From NCBI GenBank assembly GCA_034180005.1, contig JAXFPC010000051.1, positions 1-19,930 of the forward strand: DNA of 19,930 nt. Reading direction: 5' to 3'. The position numbers and the translations under genes are program-made. The stretch's first letter is position 1; each line of letters starts with the position of its first letter. This DNA comes from JAXFPC01 sp034180005 (lineage in GTDB: Bacteria; Bacillota; Negativicutes; Acidaminococcales; Acidaminococcaceae). Positions 1-6,629 of the stretch are shown piece after piece. Under the pieces are notes generated by a model. The model was given only the letters and a program-made list of their open reading frames with translations, was not told the origin of the DNA and ran no database searches.

Positions 1-111
1 GTGAGCATTGAAAACGAGGATGACTGGCCGCAGATGGCAAAGTTCCATGCAGAATGGTCAAAGAAGTTCTACGATTTGATTGTGCCGTATATAACGGTAG
101 ATTGGCAATAG
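1..111 (+). CDS. C-terminal tail of an upstream gene, possibly DUF4268-like (5' partial)
   Basis: Frame 1 is open from the window edge to a TAG at 109-111 and gives 36 residues. The peptide is rich in Trp, Asp and aromatic residues (EDDWPQMAKFHAEW, then KKFYDLIVPYI). From memory this resembles the C-terminal helix of DUF4268-type proteins, which often sit near restriction-modification genes, but the resemblance is weak and rests on a short stretch. The GTG at position 1 is probably internal rather than a start. The next gene begins 23 bases after the stop, so the two may have been co-transcribed. Confidence 0.45.
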   Translation: MSIENEDDWPQMAKFHAEWSKKFYDLIVPYITVDWQ

Positions 112-134
112 TCCACTCAGGACGAGGAGCACTG

Positions 135-587
135 ATGGCAAATTTAAATTCTGAGAATCCGCACGTCGGACGCAAGTTCCAAGAATTTGTTCAAACGATT
201 CTCAAAGAAAAATATAATACATATTTTGAGCAAGAAGCAGCAATCCCCATCGGCAGACCGCCAAAGGAGCACAAGTTTGATCTTGCCAATGCTGACAGGT
301 CGATCGTGGCTGAATGCAAATGTTATACGTGGACTGATTCAGGGAATGTTCCGAGTGCAAAGTTGATGGGCTTGGACGAGGCTGTATTTTACTTTGGGTT
401 TTTGCCCGCCGGAACACAGAAGATTCTTTGCATGAAGGAATCGGTATACAAAGGAAAAACAGAGACGCTTGCAGAGTACTATGTTCGAGTTCACGGACAT
501 TTGCTTGGGGATGTTTCTGTCTTTGAGATTTCAGATGCTGGAGTCATCCGAGTGATACGGGAGGGAACTGCAGAGCAACCTATTTGA
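135..587 (+). CDS. Small protein with PD-(D/E)XK nuclease-like motifs
   Basis: This 150-residue protein starts at ATG 135, with a GAGGAG ribosome binding site at 124-129. The frame is open further upstream (to 54) but lacks a comparable site there. Visible features fit the PD-(D/E)XK endonuclease fold: Glu17 in an N-terminal helix (GRKFQEFVQ), Asp49 in HKFDLAN, and Glu60-Cys-Lys62 in IVAECKCYTW on the next strand. The protein is short for a full restriction enzyme, so it could be a nuclease subunit, a Holliday-junction-type or other small nuclease, or a C-terminally truncated relic. It directly follows the tail of another gene and may belong with it. I recognise the fold motif, not the specific family, and DNA cleavage is inferred only. 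Confidence 0.6.
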   Translation: MANLNSENPHVGRKFQEFVQTILKEKYNTYFEQEAAIPIGRPPKEHKFDLANADRSIVAECKCYTWTDSGNVPSAKLMGLDEAVFYFGFLPAGTQKILCMKESVYKGKTETLAEYYVRVHGHLLGDVSVFEISDAGVIRVIREGTAEQPI

Positions 588-922
588 GAATGCATACTGG
601 AAAATCATAAAGAAGGAACTTTCCTTCACGTATGATGTATCCAGACCAAGAGTTGAGGCGATGGGATTTCAGACTTGTTCCCTCAGAGCGAAGTCTTGAA
701 GCGGTCGGAAAATCTGTGGATTTGCATATTATAGGTAGGAGCGTGGCCTTTGACCTGTTTCCGAGAATGTACAGAGGTAAAAATCAGTGTGTTTTAAGGC
801 AAAAACACGCTTTGATAAATTCCCGCGAACGAACGCGAATTTGGCTACACACTCGACATCAAGATGAAGCAATCGAGCCATGTGGAGTGCGTGGTATTGA
901 TGTCACACGAGATGTAGTATAG
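556..922 (+). other. Probable decayed coding remnant, function unknown
   Basis: No intact gene is evident between 588 and 1041. Two overlapping plus-strand frames look partly coding. Frame 1 is open at 556-699 (contains FENAYWKIIKKELSF). Frame 2 is open at 632-922 (contains SLEAVGKSVDLHIIGR, then AFDLFPRMYRGKNQ). The switch near 690-700 would fit a single frameshift in one older gene. The second part also carries two consecutive hairpins (787-810 and 817-842), which is unusual inside a gene. Neither frame has a clear ribosome binding site, and I do not recognise a family. Confidence 0.3.
787..842. repeat. Two tandem inverted repeats (hairpins)
   Basis: The first repeat pairs GTGTGTTTT-side bases 787-795 with 802-810 around a 6-base loop. 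The second pairs AAATTC (817-822) with GAATTT (837-842) and GCG (825-827) with CGC (834-836) around the loop AACGAA, with two bulged C at 823-824. Only six bases separate them. They may be relic protein-binding or end sequences of a mobile element, or chance structure in a decayed stretch. Confidence 0.35.
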
Positions 923-1003
923 ATTTACATAGGCAACATATCTTGTAATTTATGCTTGTAAAGTAACTCGAATAGACTACTGTGCATATGTAATATTTTC
1001 ATT

Positions 1004-1009
1004 TATAAT
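1004..1009 (+). promoter_or_regulatory. Possible -10 element upstream of the recombinase relic
   Basis: A perfect TATAAT lies 33 bases before the ATG at 1042. The best -35 at 17-base spacing is TGTGCA (981-986), which matches only three of six consensus bases. A strong AAAGGAGGGGG ribosome binding site follows at 1027-1037. Confidence 0.35.
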
Positions 1010-1041
1010 TAGGCTAAAAGAGGATGAAAGGAGGGGGTACA

Positions 1042-1747
1042 ATGAGTCCAAAAGTATGGTATATACTAGCAAAACGAACAGCTCCGGGATGAATGTTGGT
1101 ATCTATTGCAGGGTTAGTACCGGCGAGAAGAGCCAGCTTTATGGCCTTGCTGCACAGATTGTAGCTCTTACAAGAGCTGTTGCCAATATTGAAAAATGGA
1201 AACTGATAGATACATTTATCGATATCGTTTCCGCAAAAGGAGACCTCGTCGGGAATTTGAGCGTATGATCCGTAAAGCGGAGGATCATCATATCTCAGTT
1301 ATTCTTACTAAAAGTATCAGTCGCTTTGGAAGAGATACCGTTCGCTGGGTGCTCTTCGCAAGCTTAAATCTGCAGGCGTGCGCGTTATATTCGATGAAGA
1401 TGGGCTTGACTGATGTGGTGGATGACCAGCTCCTCATATCCGTTGCAGAATCATTTGCGCAGGCAGAGAACGAAACGAGTAGTGCGAATATTCGAGTGGG
1501 GCTTCGTAATCGCGCCCTGTACGGCAGTTCCGGCAATTACGGGGAACGTCTGTATGGGTGTGTGAAGAATGATGATGAGAATCTCGTTGTAGAGCCAACG
1601 CAGGAGTAAGTGGTACGTGATATATTCCGTTGGTACATTGACGGTACGAGCATATTGGGAATCGTAAAGAAACTTGCTGAACAGAAGATTTACTCACATA
1701 CGGGAAAAGAACAGCGGTGCAAGAGGTATTCTGAACAAGCTTTATAA
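1042..1747 (+). pseudogene. Large serine recombinase (resolvase family), frameshifted and truncated
   Basis: The relic starts at ATG 1042 behind a strong AAAGGAGGGGG site. The first 16 residues (MSPKVWYILAKRTAPG) run into a TGA at 1090-1092. The catalytic domain resumes in another frame at 1089 with NVGIYCRVSTGEKSQL, where the nucleophilic Ser sits in the YCRVST motif. A second shift near 1240 leads to RREFERMIRKAEDHH and SRFGRDT. A third near 1345 leads to ALRKLKSAGVRVIFDEDG, which ends in TGA at 1411. The earlier frame then carries DDQLLISVAESFAQAENE onward. An in-frame TAA at 1607-1609 interrupts it before VVRDIFRWYIDGTSI and the start of the recombinase domain. Homology ends by about 1747, so most of the DNA-binding recombinase domain and the C-terminal coiled coil are missing. 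The family inserts and excises phages, ICEs and similar elements. This copy cannot make an active enzyme. Confidence 0.88.
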
Positions 1748-1793
1748 CAAGATCTTTGTTGAAAAGCTTATTATATATACAGAAATCAAGAAC

Positions 1794-2000
1794 ATGAAAC
1801 AGGGTGATGCTTTGGAAATGTTCGTAAGATTTAACAGTGGTGGGAAGGTGGTATGGTTTGTTGTTGGTAGTGTATTGCCGATGGACGGATTTATTATTCC
1901 AGCACTCATCAAAAAATACGGAGATAAGGTCTTCATAGAGTCATTAAACACGGACGGTATGGATTTTGATGATATGGAACTAGAGATTGTACCATTTTAA
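1794..2000 (+). CDS. Hypothetical protein, 68 residues
   Basis: The open frame reads through from 1674, but its upstream part overlaps the recombinase relic. The plausible protein begins at ATG 1794 and ends with TAA at 1998-2000. It contains VEMF-like and hydrophobic segments (KVVWFVVGSVLP) and an acidic C-terminus ending in MELEIVPF. No strong ribosome binding site precedes 1794. It may be an intact small cargo gene or the 3' part of a longer gene that lost its beginning. I do not recognise the family. A GTPase fragment follows 24 bases later behind its own AAAGGAGG site. Confidence 0.4.
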   Translation: MKQGDALEMFVRFNSGGKVVWFVVGSVLPMDGFIIPALIKKYGDKVFIESLNTDGMDFDDMELEIVPF

Positions 2001-2024
2001 TGATGAAACAAAGGAGGAAGAATA

Positions 2025-2144
2025 ATGGCAGGTATTGATGTTGAAAAGATTGCTCAAGAAGCAATAAATGCAATTGCAGACAAAATAAAGAACTTAAACA
2101 CATTAAACATTATCGTGGTTGGCAGAACAGGTGTTTGCAAATGA
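2025..2144 (+). pseudogene. GTPase fragment truncated at the Walker A (G1) motif
   Basis: ATG 2025 sits behind a strong AAAGGAGGAAG site. The 39 residues have an amphipathic helix (IAQEAINAIADKIKNL) and then the start of a P-loop strand, LNIIVVGRTGVCK, followed at once by TGA. In GTPases of this sort the motif continues as GRTGVGKST with the rest of the G domain, so the Gly before Lys is changed to Cys and everything after Lys is gone. The fragment cannot bind nucleotide. Related GTPase-domain proteins occur in phages and mobile elements, and some act in defence, but the original family cannot be fixed from so little. Confidence 0.6.
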
Positions 2145-2162
2145 CTAAGCAGAGGAATAAAA

Positions 2163-2363
2163 TTGGCGGATGGATGGAAACTCAGAGTTGACTTAACTCC
2201 AAGAAACGGACTCTATGTGCCATCGCAAGAATTCGTTTTAATTATTACCGTCAAAGATTCAAATGGTAATGATATTTATTCAGAAATAACCAATGCGCTA
2301 AGAGAAAGAGGTTATATAACTAATAATATCGAAACGAAATCTCAGATTCGTCAAAGACAATAG
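2163..2363 (+). CDS. Hypothetical protein fragment (TTG start)
   Basis: The frame opens at TTG 2163 after AGAGGAA and encodes about 66 residues with strand-like sequence (WKLRVDLTPRNGLYVP, then FVLIITVKDSNGNDIY). It ends at a TAG after a low-complexity tail, IRQRQ. The next open frame (2320-2589) overlaps its end in a different frame, so a frameshift near 2320-2345 may have split one gene of about 140 codons. It begins 19 bases after the GTPase fragment and could be other material brought next to it by a deletion. I do not recognise the family. Confidence 0.35.
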   Translation: MADGWKLRVDLTPRNGLYVPSQEFVLIITVKDSNGNDIYSEITNALRERGYITNNIETKSQIRQRQ

Positions 2364-2382
2364 AATATTCAATAAAATACGC

Positions 2383-2589
2383 TTGCCAAAAGAACAACAA
2401 ATTGACATAGTAAAAAAGTATCAATTAGAGCGTATGCCTACTATTGATGGGCGAGGCGGATTTTCTTCCTATCGTATAGCTATTGATAATGAAACGGATG
2501 ATATTAAGCTTTGGGAAGAATATAAAAAAGATGACAGTTCTCATTTATTGTTATCATTGGGAGATTATATTCTCATAGAAAAATATTGA
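2383..2589 (+). CDS. Hypothetical protein fragment, possible second half of the preceding frame
   Basis: The frame is open from 2320 to a TGA at 2587-2589. The only nearby start is TTG 2383, which has no ribosome binding site, so translation from here is doubtful. Upstream in the same frame is coding-like sequence (RFVKDNRIFNKIR), which supports the idea that this is the 3' part of the gene starting at 2163. The product is charged (KYQLERMPTIDGRGG, then DDIKLWEEYKKDD) and ends with a hydrophobic strand, LLLSLGDYILIEKY. No family is recognised. Confidence 0.35.
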   Translation: MPKEQQIDIVKKYQLERMPTIDGRGGFSSYRIAIDNETDDIKLWEEYKKDDSSHLLLSLGDYILIEKY

Positions 2590-2670
2590 TAAAATACATG
2601 TTTAAAAAAGAAAAAACTTATGAAAGAATATAAAATAATTCAGAAAGAAAAATTTGAAGAGGGTCTACAA

Positions 2671-3339
2671 ATGGAAAGAGAACTCTGCACAACAAATACA
2701 GACAAGAAATTCAGCATACGGATTGATTCTTTATGTGCAGGCTGGATGGATACGGAAATTACTGTGGATGGAACAACATTTTGGCACATGTTCGATGAGA
2801 GTCTCAGTGATCCAACTATCGACCTTATGAAAACATATATTGCAATACGTGATTATGATGAGCATAAAGATAACCTTATCTGGTCGGACAATAAAATTTC
2901 ATGGCACTGGTCAGATAGGACAAAACTTTCTTTTCATGTAGTACATTTACAAGATGACTGGTTTAAGTTGTATTTTGAAGCACAACTTTATGAGGGAGAA
3001 CCATATAGCTTAATAAGATCAGTAAATATAACTAAAAAAGAACTGTTAACCGCCCTGAATTCATTCTTTCGTCAAATCTTGAATGATAAAGGATTTCCTT
3101 TACAGTACCCTGCCGGATGTAAAGAAGATATCGATGGAACAAGAACAAAAGCAGATAGTATGCTAGAAGAAATTTTGCAGTTACTTCCTAAAGCGCTTGC
3201 TCATGACAATGAAATCTATGATGGTATAGAAAATATTTGTATGAATTATTTAGTTAAGCTCGACGCTGAATCACAATCTTATGTGAATGATTATAGAGAA
3301 ATGTTGGAGAAGCACGTTATTCCGATGCATTGGCAATAA
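2671..3339 (+). CDS. Hypothetical protein, about 222 residues, apparently intact
   Basis: The frame opens at ATG 2620, but only the ATG at 2671 has a credible ribosome binding site (GAGGG, 7-base spacer), so I place the start there. The predicted protein is soluble and acidic, rich in Trp, Asp and Tyr (FSIRIDSLCAGWMDTEI, WSDNKISWHWSDRTKL), with a mixed strand/helix N-terminal half. A helical C-terminal half contains SMLEEILQLLPKAL and ends IPMHWQ. There is no signal peptide or membrane segment. It is the only clearly full-length gene in the decayed stretch. Its size and composition are compatible with an immunity-type or cargo protein, but that is a guess. The family is not recognised. Confidence 0.65.
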   Translation: MERELCTTNTDKKFSIRIDSLCAGWMDTEITVDGTTFWHMFDESLSDPTIDLMKTYIAIRDYDEHKDNLIWSDNKISWHWSDRTKLSFHVVHLQDDWFKLYFEAQLYEGEPYSLIRSVNITKKELLTALNSFFRQILNDKGFPLQYPAGCKEDIDGTRTKADSMLEEILQLLPKALAHDNEIYDGIENICMNYLVKLDAESQSYVNDYREMLEKHVIPMHWQ

Positions 3340-3384
3340 TATGCTTAACTCTACATTAAAGAGAAACTTCTGAATCTTTTGCAT

Positions 3385-3548
3385 ATGAACATGGTTCTCG
3401 TAGAAGATTGCTATGACAGCAAGACTCCTTACGCAGAATGGAAGATGTTCTGTGAAGATGATAATCATCGTGTGAGAGTCTCGTATGTGAAACCGGATGT
3501 CGGCTTCCGGAAGATGTTTTGCTGAGTTATGTTAAAGATAATCGTTAA
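3385..3548 (+). pseudogene. Small hypothetical gene with a 3' frameshift
   Basis: Starting at ATG 3385, an open frame reads MNMVLVEDCYDSKTPYAEW and continues to KPDVGFRKMFC and TGA at 3523-3525. In the overlapping frame the same DNA reads DVLLSYVKDNR and ends naturally with TAA at 3546-3548. A single lost or gained base near 3510-3515 would therefore restore a protein of about 54 residues ending FRKDVLLSYVKDNR. The restored protein looks like a short cytosolic hypothetical protein. No strong ribosome binding site is visible, and the true 5' end may lie further upstream. Confidence 0.4.
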
Positions 3549-3867
3549 ACAGTTGCTGAAAAATTTTGAAGATTTTTTGTAGCAAGAGTCGGACAGCTCG
3601 ACTCAGGTTGCAGTTTGATGTAAATGAAATTGAGCGTGTAGCTGACTAAAATATTTTGTAATGAGATGGAACTTCCTTCGTTGTGTTTTTGTGTAAATTC
3701 ATGGAGAACCGCGCGGGAAGTTTTGTCATTATAAATTGCTGAAATAAACAATGGAAATTAAAAGTTTAAATTTTAAGCAAGCAGCACGCTTTAGCAACAT
3801 TAAGGCGATAGAAGTCTCTGTATTCTCAAAGCAGGATTTTTATTGGTAAAGAGAGAATAGATAAAGT
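3549..3867. other. Gene-poor junction between accessory DNA and the housekeeping operon
   Basis: No convincing gene lies here. Short plus-strand pieces look like fragments (FDVNEIERVAD ending near 3649; ELPSLCFCVNSWRTAREVLSL near 3666-3730). A 32-residue frame at 3751-3849 (MEIKSLNFKQAARFSN) has no ribosome binding site. The minus-strand frame across 3545-3751 has no coding character. The transition to clean housekeeping sequence is between about 3750 and 3889. Confidence 0.45.
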
Positions 3868-3873
3868 TATAAA
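3843..3873 (+). promoter_or_regulatory. Possible promoter of the lapA-recJ-rel-aspS operon
   Basis: TTGGTA (3843-3848, four of six -35 bases) and TATAAA (3868-3873, five of six -10 bases) are separated by 19 bases, which is longer than ideal. They lie just upstream of the first operon gene. No better candidate was seen in the gap. Confidence 0.35.
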
Positions 3874-3889
3874 TTAAGAGGGTTAGGAG

Positions 3890-4249
3890 ATGACATTTAT
3901 GTTTTTACTCATAATGATAATTTTCGTCAGCATTTTAGTTGCTCTGTTTGCAGTGCAAAATGCTATAACAGTACCGTTGAATTTTATTTTCTGGAATTTT
4001 TATACCTCGCTTGTTATTGTCATAATGGGAGCTTTTTTGAGCGGAGTGCTTGTCGCTACGTGTTTTCTGCTTTTCGTGAAAGCAAGGCATTATCTGCAGG
4101 ATAAAAAAATGCGCGAAGAGATGGCTGCATTGCAGCAGGAGAATAACAAACTGCAAAATAGAATTGCCGTCCTGCAAACGGAGAGACGAACTGCTGTTGA
4201 TACTGTGCAAACAGAAACGACCGAGTCCGCTAAAGGCATTATTAAATGA
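3890..4249 (+). CDS. LapA-family (DUF1049) membrane protein
   Basis: This 119-residue protein has two membrane segments (about residues 4-24 and 36-62), a basic stretch, and a heptad-rich coiled coil (about 72-100: REEMAALQQENNKLQNRIAVLQ). A polar tail follows. This is the usual layout of LapA/DUF1049 proteins. E. coli LapA helps assemble lipopolysaccharide, but in Bacillota the role is unclear. AGGAG at 3885-3889 abuts ATG 3890 and sits 9 bases before ATG 3899, so translation may begin at 3899; I report the longer form. The stop overlaps the recJ start by four bases. Placement directly before recJ suggests co-transcription rather than a shared function. Confidence 0.85.
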   Translation: MTFMFLLIMIIFVSILVALFAVQNAITVPLNFIFWNFYTSLVIVIMGAFLSGVLVATCFLLFVKARHYLQDKKMREEMAALQQENNKLQNRIAVLQTERRTAVDTVQTETTESAKGIIK

Positions 4250-6591
4250 TAGACAAAAGAAAAACATGGAAGATAAAAGAACATAATAAATATAAAGCTG
4301 CAGAGCTTGCCGAAGAGCTACAAATATCCCCTTTGGTCACAGGGATACTTTTGGAGCGCGGCTTCAGCGAAGTCGACGAAATAAAAGAGTTTTTGTACGG
4401 CAGTCATGAACCTTTTCACAACCCTTTTCTTATGCGTGGAATGGAGCAAGCTGTCCGCCGCATCGAGAAAGCGATGGAAGCCGGCGAAAAAATTACTGTA
4501 TACGGCGATTATGACGTAGACGGAATTACAGCCAGTTCTTTGCTCTACGTTTATTTGCGCGGTCGCGGCGCCAATGTTGACACGTATATACCTCGTCGGG
4601 AAAACGAGGGTTACGGTCTGAACGATGACGCTTTGAAAAGTTTGCACGAACGTGGAACTAAACTTGTTATTACGGTCGACTGCGGTATCAGCGGTGTTAA
4701 CGAGGTTGCAAAAGCTCCCGTAGAAATGGATATCATAATAACGGACCATCATACTGTTCCTGATATTTTGCCGCCGGCGTATACCGTCATAGATCCAAAA
4801 CAAAAGGATTGTTTGTATCCGTTTAAAGATTTGAGCGGAGTGGGAGTGGCGTTTAAATTATGTCAGGCTTTGGAAAAGCAAAATGACGGTGACGAAGAAT
4901 TTTGGGAAGGACTTACTGAGTTGGCTGCATTGGGGACTGTGGCCGATATAGTTCCGCTGCTCGGAGAAAACCGCGAAATTGTACGCAGAGGGTTGCGCGC
5001 GATGCGCAAAACGAAGTTGGTAGGGTTGCGAGCATTGTTGGAGGCAAGTAAGTGTCCAGCGGAAAATATTACGTCGGAGAGCATAGGTTTCAGAATAGCT
5101 CCGAGGCTTAATGCTGCAGGGCGTTTGGAGCATGCTCAGTCCGCAGTAGAGTTGCTCGTGACTGACAACGCCGATCGCGCAAGAGAAATAGCTGATAAAT
5201 TAAATGCCGAGAATGAACGCAGGCAGGAAATAAGCAAGCGCATTATGGAAGAGGCGGAGGCTATGCTGGCGCGCGAAGCACATTTGGACACCGCTATAAT
5301 ATTGGCCTCCGAAGGATGGCATCAGGGTGTTATCGGTATTGTTGCTTCCAGACTGGTGGATAAATATCATTTGCCTACGGTTTTGCTCAGTTTGTCTGAC
5401 GGAGTTGCCAAGGGAAGTTGTCGCAGCATACCGGCTCTTAATATCTATAAAGCCATTGCTTCAACCGGCGATTTGCTGACACAATTCGGCGGACACCATC
5501 AAGCCGCCGGATTGACCATGGATGCCGGCAGAGTTTCAGATTTCAAAGAACGTTTCAGAGTTTATGTGCGCCAAAATTTGCAGGAGAACGATTTTTATCC
5601 GGTACTTGCGGTGGACTGCGTAGTAGATGACGGCAGAAAAATAACTATGGCAGACATGAAAGCCTTGTCTCTTTTGGAACCGTGCGGCTGTGAAAATCCG
5701 CATCCCATATTTGCTTTTAAGAATGCATTTATCCGCAGTCCGAGAACCATGGGAGTCGACGGAAAACATTTGAGTTTCACAGTCGGTCAAAACGATAACG
5801 CGTACAGAGCAGTGATGTGGAACAACGGATCCTTATTGCCATACCTGATTAATTCTCGCAGCGCCGATGTGGCTTTTGTTCCGCGTGTGAATGTTTTTAA
5901 CAACGAAACAAGTATTCAGTTGAATGCGTTGTCAGTGCAGGAAGATGTCATGATTTGCGATCTGCGTTCAGCGCATGATGATAAAATCAATTTGTTGAGT
6001 AATGTTGTCAGAACGGGAAGTTCTGTTTATATTTGTTGCGCTTTCGCTGCAGATAATTTTGTGTCTGAAAAATTGCTTGCAAGGGGCTGCAAAATTGAAG
6101 GTTGCGTTAATTTTATTTCTTACGATGATCTTCCCGCATATTTTGCCGTGCATGACAAGATAGTTCTTTACGACATTCCTCCGACAACGGTTCATGATAT
6201 TTTGCTGCAACTGAAGGCAAAAGGCGCAACCGAGATCATAGTGCTTTATAACAAGAGAGATTACAGTGAAGCTTGCGATGTGTTAAGAAAAACTTCCATG
6301 AACAATGAAAAAATGACAGGTGCGTACAAAAAAGTAATGGCTGTTCTGCAGGCGCAGGGAGTCGTACCGTACAAACAGATGTTGACGGAAGAGGATGAGT
6401 GTGTTTCGGCTGAAACTTTGAAAATTTTAGAAGAACTTGATTTTATTGTTATCGAAAACGGTATGATATGCCGCGGAAATATAGTTAAGCGCAGTTTGGA
6501 GGAATCGCCTTTATATGTAAAACTTAACACTGAAACAAAAAATAAGGAAAAATTGCTGAAAGATAATTTGAGCATTCCTCTTAGTGTTTGA
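4246..6591 (+). CDS. recJ: Single-stranded-DNA-specific 5'-3' exonuclease RecJ
   Basis: RecJ degrades single-stranded DNA from the 5' end in RecF-pathway recombination, mismatch repair and base-excision repair. The 781-residue length fits the longer Bacillus-type form. Motifs of the DHH phosphoesterase domain are present: GDYDVDG (87-93), VDCGISG (144-150) and DHH (167-169), which supply metal ligands. The DHHA1 domain contains GWHQGVIGIVASRL (357-370) and GGHHQAAG (415-422). An OB-fold and a long C-terminal extension follow (about 460-781), as in Gram-positive RecJ. The start ATG overlaps the lapA stop (ATGA) and has no clear ribosome binding site of its own, which implies translational coupling. 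No key residue is missing. Confidence 0.97.
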   Translation: MIDKRKTWKIKEHNKYKAAELAEELQISPLVTGILLERGFSEVDEIKEFLYGSHEPFHNPFLMRGMEQAVRRIEKAMEAGEKITVYGDYDVDGITASSLLYVYLRGRGANVDTYIPRRENEGYGLNDDALKSLHERGTKLVITVDCGISGVNEVAKAPVEMDIIITDHHTVPDILPPAYTVIDPKQKDCLYPFKDLSGVGVAFKLCQALEKQNDGDEEFWEGLTELAALGTVADIVPLLGENREIVRRGLRAMRKTKLVGLRALLEASKCPAENITSESIGFRIAPRLNAAGRLEHAQSAVELLVTDNADRAREIADKLNAENERRQEISKRIMEEAEAMLAREAHLDTAIILASEGWHQGVIGIVASRLVDKYHLPTVLLSLSDGVAKGSCRSIPALNIYKAIASTGDLLTQFGGHHQAAGLTMDAGRVSDFKERFRVYVRQNLQENDFYPVLAVDCVVDDGRKITMADMKALSLLEPCGCENPHPIFAFKNAFIRSPRTMGVDGKHLSFTVGQNDNAYRAVMWNNGSLLPYLINSRSADVAFVPRVNVFNNETSIQLNALSVQEDVMICDLRSAHDDKINLLSNVVRTGSSVYICCAFAADNFVSEKLLARGCKIEGCVNFISYDDLPAYFAVHDKIVLYDIPPTTVHDILLQLKAKGATEIIVLYNKRDYSEACDVLRKTSMNNEKMTGAYKKVMAVLQAQGVVPYKQMLTEEDECVSAETLKILEELDFIVIENGMICRGNIVKRSLEESPLYVKLNTETKNKEKLLKDNLSIPLSV

Positions 6592-6629
6592 TTATTGCAA
6601 GCAGAGTTATCGGATAGGAGAGAAAGAGA

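Noticed and set aside
3545..3751. Minus-strand 68-residue open frame
   Set aside because: No ribosome binding site, no domain and AT-rich composition; the plus strand also shows only fragments here.
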